Assembly (NCBI GenBank): GCA_037975125.1
Contig: CM075853.1
Coordinates: forward strand, 33,905,113 to 33,969,112
Direction: 5' to 3'
DNA length: 64,000 nucleotides
Source: Latrodectus hesperus
Lineage: Eukaryota > Arthropoda > Arachnida > Araneae > Theridiidae
Within the stretch, counting starts at the first letter, position 1. Each line of letters starts with the position of its first letter. Positions 17,665 to 30,032 of the stretch are shown in pieces. The position numbers were made by a program, and so were the translations under genes. The notes beneath the pieces were generated by a model. That model saw nothing but the letters and a program-made list of their open reading frames with translations, searched no databases and had not been told where the DNA came from.

Positions 17665-17840
17665 AACAGTTGGGGTAAAACCCGCTTTCTAACAAGCTAA
17701 CAAAGAAGGAGTGGCTGCACGAACTACTACCAAAGTGAAATATTTTTTTTACGGCCTTTGGGGTATTTGGCGTACGGAAAAATTAGCCAACTTTCAAAGC
17801 GCTGGCGCCAACTTCCCGCCGGGCTTGAAATATCATTTCA
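17665..17840. other. GC-richer island of unknown origin
   Basis: About 175 bp with clusters such as GGGGTAAAACCCGC, GGCCTTTGGGGTATTTGGCG and GCGCTGGCGCCAACTTCCCG, in clear contrast to the AT-rich flanks. GGTAAAACCCGCTTTC and a weakly similar CAAAACCCGCTTAC near 23446 may share an origin. No protein frame or inverted repeat of useful length was found. A fragment of a mobile element is the likeliest explanation. Confidence 0.35.
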
Positions 17841-20800
17841 AAACAATTTACAAATGAGATATTAGAGAACTATACTTAATTATACAACACAGATATATAA
17901 TATAATCTAAAATAAAACCAAATAATAACAAATGTTTAATAGGTAAAATAGCAATATTTGATACACATTGATATGAATACAGTATTATTATTTATAAGTA
18001 ACAATTGATTATCTTAATTTTCAAAATTTTTTACTAAAGTTATTTTTTATTCAAAAATAAATTATGCTCTAAATAAGAATTTGAGAATATAGTGCTTTTT
18101 AAACATGTAATTTATATTAAATTAATTCATAACATAAAATATGCGTGTGTTTGTGTGAGAGAGAGAGAGCATGTGTTAATTGTAAGTTAAAATATATTTA
18201 ATATTTATTTGGATAATCAAAATGATACTAAATAATGAAATTTTTATAGGAGTATTAATACAATCAAAAGGTTTTTCCTTAAATATTAAAAAATTTCATA
18301 AAAATAAATAGAAACCTTAATAAATATAAAGTAAAATAAATCATGTAATATGCAAGATAATGCTGTCAGATCTGAAGATCTTGTTATTTTCTTAAGTAGT
18401 CATTATGATATTTTAACTTCATTAAGTGACATAAATTGTTTAAGTCAGTTACAGAGGAGAATGTTTAAAGCAAAAAATGTGTAATTATTATGTAACGAAT
18501 AAAATTTAACGCTAATTAAATTTCTATATAATCCTCTTCTGTTTTTTTTTTGTTTTGTTTTTTTATTAAATTTCTATATAATCCTCTTTTGTTTATATTT
18601 TATAAGAACTGTATTTGAAGATTCAGCAAGACATATTTAAAGTTAGCGTTTCGAAAATAAAAATATTATCTATCTGTCTATTTATTTAGAAGAACATGAC
18701 TTTGTTTTTATGACTGTGAATAATTTAATAACTCACTTCAATTTCTTTTTTTTTCTCTCTAAATAATTTTGCTTGTTTTATAATCATTATAATTTATGAA
18801 ATATTTATACAAAAATGTGTAAACATTTAGAGGAAGTATTGGGAAATAATATATAAACATGCTTTTAATATATGTTTTCCTTAAAATTATATTTTTTAAA
18901 CTAAGCAATTTTTGAAATCAGAAAAAAATCACATACCTTTAATTGATTTCTTATTTTTCCAATTAAAATACGTACTATCGGTAGAATTTACCCCAAACTT
19001 TTGTTAGAAGATATAAATATTTTTTAATTAAATCATGTGTACTTAAATTTCATAATTATAAAATACATTGTCTTAAAAATCTTTAATTTTTTTAAAGACT
19101 TATATATCTTTAACAAAAATACAAATAATTTCTTACACATTTTCTAGATTATTCGCAAATTAACTTTATCACATGAAAGTAAATTTTTCCCTATTTATAA
19201 TTTTGAATTTATTTATCATTGTCAAATATCAATGCTTAAAATCTTTTGATGAAAATCATTATGATTAATTAAACTCAAGTAAACAGCTATAATAAATTAG
19301 TTTGAAATATAATTGTTTAAATATTATTTTATTATTAGTTATAGCAAAAACATCATTTTGTTTTTAATATTATTTTTATGCAATTGAAACTTTTCCTAAG
19401 AGCCTTTTGACAATCCTTATTTTCATTCTATTTGAATTCGTTATTCAAACATCGTAAATTCAAAAATCCACCTATATACAATAACTTAAATTAACGAATT
19501 TGGTAGCTAGCAAGAAATGGGAGATTCTTATTTTGTAATTTTGATGTAATTGCATTAATTGTATCTAAGTACAGATAGATGTCATTAATGGAAGAATCCT
19601 TGAAAATTCCAACCGTATGTTTAAAAATCATATGGTTTTAGTTAAATGATTTATAAATTTTGCTTGGAATGAGTAAGGTAGAGATTTATTTATTGTTCAT
19701 ACTTTCAAAAAAATGTATTAGTTTTCGCTTTGGTTTAAAATTTGATAAATAATATTTGTCTCCGATTCCATTTTTCGAAATTAATAAGTATGTACATTTT
19801 AACTTAATCACTAGTAGATTAGAAACCACTTACGAGAATTCTGCAAAATAAATATAATCTCATATACATAAAAATCAGAGTGTTTTCAAAACTAATCTTA
19901 TTATAGGAAATGTAATATAAATATTATATTTTGAATTGTTTTGAGATATTACTAACAAAATTTTTCAATTTATTCAAAATATATTTTATTTTTCTATATT
20001 TATAAATTATGCCATAAAATTGTCTGAGCTGTTCTATATAATTTTCTGAATAAATCATATTTCAATTTTTACCTTCTCAATATATTTTGTCATTTATATT
20101 ACTTTCGAATAGTGTTAAAATGCTACAATAGAATTAGCAATTCATTTAATTGTCTTCAGATCACATGATAACCTAGCACATTCATGCAACAAACTTATAC
20201 TGTGAAATTTACGTCACACAAACTTTCGGTTGCAACCTTAGAACCAAAAATAATACATCGAATTTAGAATACAAATAATCTTTGTGTTAAAACTTTTAAA
20301 TTGCGTAAAATTATTCAAAACTATGTATTTCAAAATGTTGATAAATTATTTTCACTTAAACTATGTTAATTTACTTATAAAATTCTTTTTCATGCGCCTT
20401 CTTTTATTCATATATAGCTAGAAATTTTGAAATTCTTAGATTGTGTTTGGAAAAAATATTTAATTATTTTGTTATTTAATTATTAATAACACATCTTGTA
20501 TATTAATCTAGTTAAATATTACAACTGAAAATCAAATCGCGCTATTACTCGGTAAGCCTTTAAATCCTTAATTTAATCATAAAAATGAAGTTGCTTTAAA
20601 TTAATTGAAGTTTGCTACTCAATATTAAATTAACCATTTCAAAGTCATTTTACATTTATGATATCACTGATAATTATCGATAAGAGAAAATTCATTTTTC
20701 CAACTGAAGTACTTATTTTCACTATTTTTTCATGCTTACATGGCCATATAAATTGCATCTTTAAAAACATTATCTGTACCATGCCATCAATTGCAGTGTA

Positions 20801-22510
20801 GCTACTTCATTCAGCATTTATTATACCCTTAGAAAAGAATAGATCAATACTTGATGCTTATCTTGAATATATACTAATCGACTTTCATCGTTTAATGTAC
20901 AAATAATTTTTTTGATAAAGTCATTGAGCTGTCATACAGAATGTTTTCTTGTTTTATTGTATACGTACTCAGATATTATTTGCACTTATACTTGGAAGAA
21001 AAAAAGAAAATGATTCGATGATGCTGTATTTTTATTTGGACCATTAGTTATGGGTTTTAGATAATATTAAAATATATGTCATGATAATTTTTTCTTGATT
21101 ACTATTGTAAATTTAACGTCTTTAATATTAGGCAATTAGCAAAAATTAAAGTTAGAAAATGAATTAAATAAAAGAAAAATAAAGCAAGTAAGAAAATTTC
21201 TTTTCTTTATTCTACGTGTCATTTCATGTACTAGATAATATTTTTGTAATAGAATTAAACTTAAGAAAAATGTTTATTTTTCATTAAAACTGATCAAATA
21301 CAAAGTAGAGAATAACTAGAGCATACAATTTAAAATTTTTCTTTTTCAAAAGTAAAGAATTGTATTTCACTTTACAACATAACTGACCTTACAATAGCAT
21401 GTGTCAAAAACAAAGTAAATATATAGCTGATAAACATGTCACATCACTCAAATTTATAGATACTAAGCGTTTTTATTTGGGTAGTATTTGATATTAAGAA
21501 TTGAGTTTTAATTTATTGCATTTGAAGTTTAAAAACTCATAAACAGTTTTTAAACGTAAAAATAATTAAATTCTCTATTTGGAACAATTAAGAATATAAT
21601 TTCTTTTTATAGCTTTTAATAAGACGTGGTAATTGAAACATTGATGAAAAAGAACATTCATATAGTATTATTAATTATAGTAATTTTTAAAAAGATTTTA
21701 GAAAAATGTTTTGTGTTATGAATTAAAATTATCGATATTATATTGCTGTATTTATAATTACAATTTAGGAACTATAAGATAAACAATAAGTAATTTTTGA
21801 TATTCCATTAAAGTGGCAAATTACATGATATTTATTTAATATTCATTTCCCATCAATTATTTTTCTTTATTCTACAAAGTTTAGGGGATTTTTTTAAGAT
21901 TTACGATAAAATGATAGATTATGATAGTCAAAATACAGAGTATAAATACAGTATAAAGTAAAACTTAATATGACTTCACTATAAATGATATAAATTATTA
22001 TAAAGAAGAACTGTTTAAAGAAAGTAGAAACTGAAACTTTTGATGAGAAAACATTTCAATGAAATTTAGTTGTTATATATGCTTATATATAATGTCAACT
22101 TACGCGTGATTATTCCTGTGTTTATTCAAATTGCTATGGTTTAATATTAAAACTAACAATATACATAATTCTAAGTTCCACTAAATGCGAATGGATATCA
22201 AAATATACCATCTTTATTTAATTCGTTTTTCGAATTGTATAATGATTTATTCAATTCCTTTTGATAGCTTTTTGAACTTTTCAACAGAAATATATGTGTC
22301 AATATGACACCCTCAACAGGAGAAAGATTAGAAAAAAGAAATCTAAAATAATATTCTCATCCATGACAAATCCCTTAAGCTTTGAAAACAGTTTAAAAAC
22401 TATAAAAAGGAAAGCATCAAAGACTCAGTTCATCAATACATCATATTCCTGTTCCGCTTTCGGGAAAAAAATAACAAAAATCCCTTCCTCTCAGACTGAA
22501 ATCCCCATGG
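17841..22510. other. AT-rich non-coding stretch
   Basis: No gene or transposon recognised in 4.6 kb. Minor items: a GAGAGAGAGAGA run near 18158, and the 27-bp block ATTAAATTTCTATATAATCC+TCTT repeated at about 18517 and 18565 around a T-rich spacer. Confidence 0.6.
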
Positions 22511-22712
22511 AGATTCCCCACCAGCTATAACTTATAGAAAGGCTCTTTACACACCAATACAGTAACGGATAAAAGGGAAATCTGTTTTCCTTTCCATCAT
22601 TCTATATGGCAAGTCCCCACCTGCGATATTCTATGAGAAAAATTCTTCACATTCCAATAGAGAGGGAGATAAAAAGTAAATATGTTTCCATTTCTAACAT
22701 TCCTGTTCTTTT
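22511..22712. repeat. Degenerate tandem repeat, two copies, period ~99 bp
   Basis: A unit beginning TCCCCACC at 22515 recurs at 22614. Shared landmarks in order are TCCCCACC, CTTATAGAAA or TCTATGAGAAA, CACACCAATA or CACATTCCAATA, GGATAAAAGGGAAAT or AGATAAAAAGTAAAT, GTTTTCC or GTTTCC, then an ACATTC or ATCATTC end. Part of a further copy may lie on either side (ATTCCTGTTCCGCTTTCGGG near 22445 and ATTCCTGTTCTTTTCTGG near 22700). A 78-codon plus-strand frame at 22294-22530 ends inside the first unit. It has no recognised homologue and is probably not coding. Confidence 0.5.
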
Positions 22713-22719
22713 CTGGTAT

Positions 22720-24195
22720 TTTTATCGCCCTTTTATCGTGTATATTTAAGTATTTTTATGGTACTATTATTCTAGATTTTTTTATTAAAAAGGTAAAGTC
22801 GAAATTTATAGTTGAAAGAATTATAAACGGTGCTATACCAATAAAGTTTATATTTCCATAAATTAAAAAAAAAACATGTTTCACATAATAACACCACTTC
22901 TGATATTTCATTGAAATTTTAGGAGAAAAGTCTGTATGGATTTTGTGTCACATCAATTAAGCTATGGTGATATTAACAGGAAAGCTTATATCATCATTGA
23001 AAGTTTTATTATGATTTACTATTAAATTTTCTGTCTACAAGTGCAACCATTTTTCCTAAACCAATACAACTATAATCAAATTAAGAAATTTTATTATTAT
23101 ATCCATGAACTTATAAATAAATTTTAATTCTTGTTTTTGTACAACGTCAGTCTTTAAAAAGGGAATTTTTTATAAGATTATTTAAAATTAAAAATATAAA
23201 ATTGCTGATTCCATACTATAAAAATCAAATTTTGAGAACACTTATTTTACAAGTTGAAATAAAACTTGTTTCTAAAAGAAGATTATTAAATTTAGATAAA
23301 TTTATTAAACTTAGAAAAAATATATTTCCAATTTTGTTAAAAACAATCTTCAGATTAAATAACTTTTTGCTTTTTTGAAGTTATTTATTTTTTTGAATTT
23401 GGAATTGTGTTATCCAGATAATTTGGCAAATTAATCAGTTATACCAAAACCCGCTTACAAATAGAGTAAAATTCGAGTTCCTATGGTGCTCGGTATATTT
23501 AAATATGTTGCTTATTATGAATAAACCGGGTCTCACATGAGATTAAAATATATTCCTAAATTAGATTACACAGAAAAAAATCCAAATGTAACTGACAAAA
23601 ACCTATTTCTTTATCTAAGTATAAGTATTCTTTATCTAAGTATAAGATTTGGAAGTAATAAAATCATATCTCTTATCTCTTTTGCGATTATAAATAAAGT
23701 AACTCTAGTTTACTTTTTTTGAAATAAAGAAATACAAAAAGCTTACATAGATATAAAAAATAATATATCGAAGACTCATTTTGGAATTCTCTCCTTTTAA
23801 AATATTTGTTGTACAAAATTTATTTCTGTACTCATTCAGGATCTATAAACTATGCGGTTTTAAATTATCATCAAAATATCTGTTTGTTTAAAATTATTCT
23901 GTTCAAAATAATTAAAATATCATGTAAAAATAACAGTATTTTATAAAATAACAATAAAAGCATTTTTTTACATAAAATGGAAGAAGGAAGCCTCAAATGC
24001 AAATTTTTCTCATTGTCAAACTTCGCATTATGAAAATTTTAAATCGGACGTTGAAAAAGTCGCTTGAACAGAAAAGTATGATATTTGACTTTCACAAAAC
24101 TTGTGTGAGTGAGATAAAACAAAAAATAAATCGACATTCAATAAACACGTTGTTTCGACAAAGTATATGTATCAACGAGCCATTTAATCAAATCA
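22720..24195. other. AT-rich non-coding stretch
   Basis: Nothing recognised. A small internal duplication, TTCTTTATCTAAGTATAAG, occurs twice in a row at 23608-23647. The 76-codon frame at 23997-24227 shows no family features. Confidence 0.6.
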
Positions 24196-24199
24196 GAAG

Positions 24200-24910
24200 A
24201 TTGGTAAGTTATAGGCTGGTAAGATGAGGGCCGAACACTATCCGAAGAAGCAGAAGCCATTAAAGACTCACAAAGTGAGATTTTTCAGGATCTCAAATCG
24301 TTTCTTGGATATTGTAAATGCAGGCAGAAGGTCAGGTGAAGGTCATAGACGTGAAACAATGTCAAATGCAGACCGTTATTCATTGCTAACTTTTCAGAGA
24401 CACAGAAATGCCTATCTTTTTCAATACCTTCGCTTGAATATTGGTGTACTTAGAATCGACACAAACTGTCCGAAAACACTTAAGTGTTTTCGGACAGTTT
24501 GTTTCGATTCTCGCCTGCCAACTAATGTCCTTATTCATATCTGTAGAAAAAAAGTTCTGATTAGAAATTCTCAGACCTATTTTAGTCCTCACGATACAGC
24601 GTTGGAGATAACTTATGTTAAATGATGACAACTGTATGATTGGAAAAGGATTTTGTTTCAGAAGAAGGAATCATACGAATTTAATGACCAGCATGTACTT
24701 CAGTCATGAACCCAATGAAACATTTTTGGGTTATTACATTCTACGTAGATGTGTTGTTGGACACCTACTATAAAAATTAACTCTCCAAGAAGTGGAATAG
24801 AAATTCTGGAAGATTAGGACAGTACACCCGAAATCCTCCTTAATATAGTTAGTGACTCGATGTCTCAAGTGTGTTCAATGTAGCTGGCTGTCCGGAGTAA
24901 CCATTTCTCC
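24200..24910 (+). pseudogene. Tc1-like transposase remnant carrying an inverted duplication
   Basis: The plus strand holds the N-terminal DNA-binding part. RISNRFLD is followed by NAGRRSGEGHRRETMSNADR (24290-24370), typical of the GRPRATTPxEDRY-type linker, and then, after a frame change, ESTQTVRKHL (about 24452-24483). The C-terminal part resumes near 24695 with HEPNETFLGYYILRRCVVGH, which fits the SPDLNPIExxW segment around the catalytic Glu, and ends with a VSDSMSQVC tail near 24870. Between them, 24481-24625 appears to hold another transposase N-terminal piece in reverse orientation: the minus strand reads ESKQTVRKHL next to the palindrome centre. The first two catalytic Asp motifs are missing. 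Many stops and frame changes show that it is dead. The assignment of the C-terminal part is weaker than that of the linker. Confidence 0.55.
24452..24509. repeat. 58-bp near-perfect palindrome, no spacer
   Basis: Left arm 24452-24480 begins AGAATCGACACAAACTG. Right arm 24481-24509 is its reverse complement with one mismatch in 29 positions, and the centre is ACTT/AAGT. Beyond position 24451 and 24510 the similarity falls off sharply. Both arms read as the same transposase peptide (STQTVRKHL versus SKQTVRKHL) on opposite strands. Confidence 0.95.
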
Positions 24911-25331
24911 AAGTAAAAAAAGTTTTATTTTAAGAAAACATTTTTTAAGGTTTTCTTCATATGCAGAAATTGTGTTTTTTCATTTTGTTTCCAAATGGTC
25001 AATGAAACGCTGTTTTTTGCTAAATAAATGTCATTTTTTATCTCATTCAGCATACTACATTTGCCAATAATATATCAATTAAGCAAAACCTCTCAATATA
25101 TAAAATCAACTCACAAACTCCATGTCCTTTAATTATTCTGAGCAGTGCGCATATTATATGTTGTTAATTAACATTATCATTAGAAGTTTACATGGTTTCC
25201 TTTATCTCCAAAAATGTTTCGATTTGTGGAAATTTAAATATGAAAGGATGCAAAAAATCCTTCGTTTCATTTTTTTTCTAAATTAAAGGTCAATTAAGGA
25301 TTTTTAGAATTAAAAACTTGGCTTTAATTTA

Positions 25332-25439
<108 letters not shown>

Positions 25440-25804
25440 TTTTCAAACTAACCTATTTTAAGATTTTTTTATTACTTTCATTATGTATAATCAGCCCGTG
25501 TTTTACTGGTTGATACGTTGCAATTATTTATTAATTCTAATTTAGAATGCCCAATTAAAACAATCAAATATAATAATTTTTATATTCGTAAAAGAACCTA
25601 TTTTTGACATCTTGTTTATTCTTACTTGTTCCTTTACATAAATTAAACTTTATTTTTAACTATAATATTTATCAACCTAGTCTTTATTTAGAAATCAAAT
25701 TAATTCTTACTTCTAAAAGAACATAAGTTACAAAAAAAAAATGCATCGTCTCAAAATTTTTCCAGCTACTTTTTTCTAGATATGATATTAGTTTTTGACT
25801 CAAC
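25440..25804. other. AT-rich non-coding stretch
   Basis: No element recognised before the first copy of the dispersed duplication. Confidence 0.6.
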
Positions 25805-26909
25805 AATTAATTTAAAAACTATAAGAATGAAAAAAACATTTACATTTATGTTTGAAATTCTACGAATAATCTGTTATCTTTTAACATATATTAACACTAA
25901 AAGTATTGTTATTATTACAAAAAAATATTAAACAACAAATAAAAGCTTCACAGTTGATAAGCCATTAGTTCAGTAATTTAGCCTATCAAAAAATCTTTTG
26001 TTTGAGTCAAGATTTGTTGTTCTTTTGTTTTATGCATGTTTACATTGTCCTAATTAACAATGATTCACCATTTCTGCTTATTCAAACTTGTTTGAAGATT
26101 CATGGCAAACCAAAGATCATATATCAGTCAGAATTAAACATTTTATTTTGTCTTAATCACATGCCACAGTCACATATTTTATTTTGTCACAGTCACATGC
26201 CAGATAATGCCGAAGAAGCAGCGAACCATTATCTTTGATGTGATTTTTCTCGAATAAATTTTGTTGGACTTGTCTAGTCCTTGAAGGCCAATACAATCAA
26301 TTTCTGTTTTGGTTTGAGTCCATATACATACATCTTTGGTTTCTCATCACCTATATTGATGTTATACATAGTATTTAAATCCCTATAAATGCATTTTATC
26401 AACATTTTTAGCACAATTCAACACGAGTTTTTATTTGAATGTATGTCACTGTATACAAGATCCAACTTAAATAAATCTTCTTTACGCCTAAATTTTCGTA
26501 TAATATCTTTATACTTGTCACGCTTTTGCTCGAATGTGTCTATTTTATTCGTTTTCCCACCATTGATATTTTTTGGAAAAAACCACATTTGAACGATCTT
26601 TACAGAATTAATGAACGTCAACGAAGATTGAATCCACTAAGTTTCCTACCATAATGTGGGATTGTGCCTTATCACTGAATAATGAGTAAAGTTAATTGAA
26701 GAACTCATGTCTTGATGATCCAAATCGAAATTTATGAAAAATAACCATTTAAAATTGCTCATGATTCAATTCCCTATAATATCAGAGATAAATTTTTCAA
26801 TTTACTTTAAGAAATACAAATTTAAAATGGCAAAATTGTTTAAATGTATTATAATTTAAGATATCAAATTACGTCTTAAAAGTAATTGGGATCACTTAGC
26901 TAGTTTGTT
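25805..26909. repeat. Dispersed ~1.1 kb repeat, copy 1 (unidentified)
   Basis: This block is co-linear with 35404-36474 in the same orientation, from AATTAATTTAAAAACTATAA to AGCTAGTTTGTT, with scattered substitutions and small indels. Landmarks shared by both include AAAAGCTTCACAGTTGAT, GCCATTAGTTCAGTAATTTA, AGATAATGCCGAAGAAGCAG, TACATACATCTTTGGTTT and ATAATGTGGGATTGTGCCTT. Copy 1 has an extra ~27-bp tandem duplication around CACAGTCACAT near 26160-26200. The minus strand contains a 67-codon frame (26418-26621) with FFPKNINGGK, and copy 2 reads LLPKNINGGK at the same place, hinting at an old coding segment. Neither copy has an open frame longer than about 80 codons. No terminal inverted repeats or poly-A tail were found. 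Family unknown. Confidence 0.9.
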
Positions 26910-29270
26910 ATTATGAAGATGAAAAAAGTAAGTAGCAAACAACGTATATAGTTATTCAAAGTCTCGTTTTACCTTAAAATTGATATATTATTCAGTATTG
27001 TTAATGAATATTGATATATATGTAATATAGTTAAAATATTTTTTGACTAAATTGAATAATAAACTTTAAAACATTTATGCTGTGTTATTAAAAAATTAGT
27101 TTTAAAACGTAGTGGTTCATAAATATTTAAATTCTAATCTTCCCTCAAACATTTTACAAAATAAGGAAATAACTACATTCTAAAAGTAATGTAACCAAAT
27201 CAAAATGTTCTGGAATGAAAAACATTTTCTGCTTCGCAACAATTTAAAAAAGAAATTGGCAATGACGTTTTCATTTTTAAAATAATATTTTGCAAAAAAA
27301 ATTCTTTGATACAAAGTAATTTTGAAATAGAAAGGTACACATTACATTTCAAGCATCTTATTAATTTCTCTTCGTAATAATTATACTGTTACTATTAGTG
27401 GACGTTTCTAGTTTAACTATCTGGAGCTAAAAGATCGATTTAAGAGTAGTTAGTTATGCTGAAAGTGTTAATTAGGAAAATCAATATATTTAAATGATCC
27501 TCCTATTAAGCTGTATCTAAAAATTATAATTTAATTGTAATAAATATTCAAAATACAAATTCACAATTAGAACAGTTTTTAATACTATATTTGAAGGAAC
27601 AACAACCAAATTCCATTTAATCAAATAGTTTTATTCAGTGAACAAATAATTTTAACATCGAAAAAATAAATTTAAATCGTGAGTTACATATTAATTTAAA
27701 TGTTCTCTAAAATAATACTTTTTCCTACACATGTTAAGATCTTAAAATGAATAATTATATCCTAAAGCAATCAAAAGTGTCTAGGTTGATCTCAGCTTAC
27801 GAGAATCAGAAGATTTATTTCATATAAATTGGTAAATTGGTTTTAAAAATCTTCACAATTTTTAAAATGAATAAACCATATGTTAATAGACTTCTAAAAA
27901 GTATTTCTAATGACCCAAAAACAGCAAAATGGAATTAATCAATTTATTTCTTTTTTCATGACATGGCGTATTTTACATTCTTAAAAATTGACTTATTGCA
28001 TAGAAAAAGGAAATCGAATTGAGTCATTTATGAATGGTGAAGGAAGACAACTAAAGATGAATGTGGTTAATCGGTGTTCCGGAAAATGTTTCAAATAAAA
28101 TTAAATTTTATTTAATATCTTCGATGAAATACTCTCTATTCATCTGTCTAACGTGCAGCTCGAGTATTTTCTTCATTTAATCTTGATTTCAGCTCATATA
28201 ATTCATGTGGAAATTAACTATGCCTTCGAAAGCATTTGCAATAAAAGAAAAAGTCTATAAAACAAAAAAATATTAAAATGATGCAGAACAATTTCTAATT
28301 CTTATTTCTAAATCTATCTAAAATATATTTAATTAACAGTATGGATATGAAATTAACATACGCCATATAATTATAAAATTATTCAAAATAAATTATTCCC
28401 GATTTACTGGGAAGTATATTTGCATTAATTTACATCAGTAATTTATAGCATTTTCATGTATTCATGAATGATAGTTAATATTAAGGAAACTTTTTCTCCT
28501 GTCCATGTTTAGAAATATAATCCAGAATTTATCATGAATGAAATACTTATTATACATTAAAAATTCATTATTTTTACAAATTTGTTAGTAATAATTATTA
28601 AATGTATCATTTTTAATATAAAACTATTAATTGCTAGTAGAATTATTTAAATTAGCAAAATTAATTTGATTTCTTGAAGAGTAATTTTATGCTAAATATT
28701 TCATTTTATTAGTAACAGTAAATGCATAGTTAAGCTTATTAATTAATACATACCTTCTAATTTAATATTCTTGTGAAAAATGGTAAATCATACTGTAAAA
28801 AAGTAAGTTTTATACGACTGTAAGAGAGTTATGTACACTTTTTTGATATCAAATCTTGACATACATTGCATTCCTCATACATACATGTAAAGCAATCTAA
28901 AATTGTTATATGAAATGCAAAATTAAATACGCGAGACGAATATAAATAAAACATAAATTTATCTATCCCCTAACAACAAAAGAAGCTGAATTAGAAATTC
29001 CAAATATATAATTTAATAGACTGAATGAAATGAAAGATGGAATATACTACCAACATTTTAATAAACAGAATGTAATGTGAATTGTAATAATGTACCAAAA
29101 AAAGCCAGCTTTATCGCAGATTGTTGATCATGTTGGTACAAATTATGACTTTTCTGCAACTACAAGGCATGAAAACCATTAAAAACGTGCTAAATCATAA
29201 AATATAAAAACGTATACAAGACCTAAATATAAAATTCAAAGTAAATAATCAATATTTATATATATAGGAA
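26910..29270. other. AT-rich non-coding stretch
   Basis: No gene or element recognised. TGTACCAA at 29092 and TTGGTACA near 29133 form a small inverted repeat only. Confidence 0.6.
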
Positions 29271-29435
29271 ATTTCAAGTGTTGTTGTTGTTACATATGGC
29301 CAAAAGGATTCCAATTCATCAATATTTGGCCACTCGCAAACAAACACAAATACACATATATATGATAAAAATTATTAAAATTCTAAAATCTAAAAGTTAA
29401 AGTCTGAAAAGCTAGAGGGGGAAACATGAAAGTGT

Positions 29436-29803
29436 TCAGGACATGCGATCTCTGGCGATCATATAAAGCTTGCAAACATCACGGCTTTGCTGAAATGTAG
29501 GGTCAAGTCCCTGACAAACGAGGAGGTGGTCTCTATTCATATTATCTGTCTTGCAGATAAGGCAAATATTAGTCAAGATGCCGATTTTCTTCAGGTGTTC
29601 AGCTAGACAGTCGTGGCCATTGTTCAATCGAAAATTGGCCACAGCCTCTTTACGTGGTCTGTGACTGAATTTTTTCCAGTCATTTTTAATATTTTCCCAT
29701 TGTTTGTCTCTGCATATTCGACGCATCCTTTTCATAGTTCAGCATGATCCACTCTCGCATACATCTCTTAAGGGAATCCATTGGAACAGCACTCTCCAAA
29801 AAT
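29436..29803 (-). pseudogene. LINE ORF2 C-terminal domain with CxxC...HxxxC motif, frameshifted
   Basis: The minus-strand frame 29735-29436 gives 99 residues, including SHRPRKEAVANFRLNNGHDC, a helix LAEHLKKIGI, then CLICKTDNMNRDHLLVC and a short tail LYMIARDRMS. This is the typical end of arthropod LINE ORF2 proteins, after the RNase H domain. The Cys/His residues (C-x2-C-x8-H-x3-C) form a putative zinc-binding knuckle. Upstream, SAVPMDSLKRCMREWIMLNY continues the protein in another frame (29803-29736), so one frameshift near 29690-29710 separates the parts. The apparent start Met at 29735 is therefore not a real start. The RT and RNase H domains are absent. The RNase H piece at 1-420 may belong to a related LINE, but there is no overlap to test. 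Confidence 0.8.
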
Positions 29804-29938
29804 CACAAAATTCCAAGTGTTGCCAAGTTTGTTTTGTTTGTCGCCCAACGGTCATTTTTTTGCACACGGGGCTAATTAGACTGGGACTTACGGTTTTAAG
29901 TGGATTCCGAACCACTGCAAACATCCATGCCCAAGTTG

Positions 29939-29996
29939 GGATTCGAACCCACGAACTGTTGAACCGAAGGCAAGAGCGCTAACCATTCGGCTGCCA
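29939..29996 (-). promoter_or_regulatory. Pol III internal promoter (boxes A and B) of the composite element
   Basis: Box B on the minus strand is GGTTCGAATCC (29939-29949), an exact match to the tRNA consensus. A box A-like GGCAGCCGAATGG lies at 29983-29995. A second B-like GGTTCGGAATCC lies at 29902-29913. Confidence 0.65.
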
Positions 29997-30032
29997 GCTC
30001 GGCTCAAGTGTTGCTAAAGTAAGCACAGAGAC

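Larger units (their letters stand above)
29274..30013 (-). mobile_element. Composite retroelement: tRNA-like head fused to a LINE 3' end
   Basis: TCAAGTGTTG occurs at 29274-29283 and again at 30004-30013, an exact 10-bp direct repeat that fits a target site duplication. On the minus strand the unit starts at 30003 with a tRNA-like head. Box A-like GGCAGCCGAATGG is at about 29983-29995, and box B GGTTCGAATCC, a perfect match, is at 29939-29949. A SINE-like body runs to about 29805. From about 29803 it reads the C-terminal end of LINE ORF2, then a 3' UTR and an (AAC)n tail that merges with the direct repeat at 29281-29292. A 3' LINE tail lets a SINE borrow the LINE reverse transcriptase, but such tails are usually short and non-coding. 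Nested insertion of a SINE next to a LINE fragment is the main alternative. Confidence 0.65.

Noticed and set aside
22294..22530. 78-codon plus-strand frame as a gene
   Set aside because: No recognised homology, and its end overlaps a degenerate tandem repeat. Composition is Lys/Ser-rich as expected from A-rich DNA.
25805..26909. LTR retrotransposon
   Set aside because: The ~176-bp direct repeats flank only copy 2. No primer-binding site, polypurine tract, gag or pol motif was seen in either copy.
29704..29982. 92-codon plus-strand frame
   Set aside because: It is the antisense of the composite SINE-LINE element on the minus strand.
29939..30003. Functional tRNA gene on the minus strand
   Set aside because: Box B is perfect, but no full cloverleaf with paired acceptor ends is visible and the sequence continues into a retroelement.
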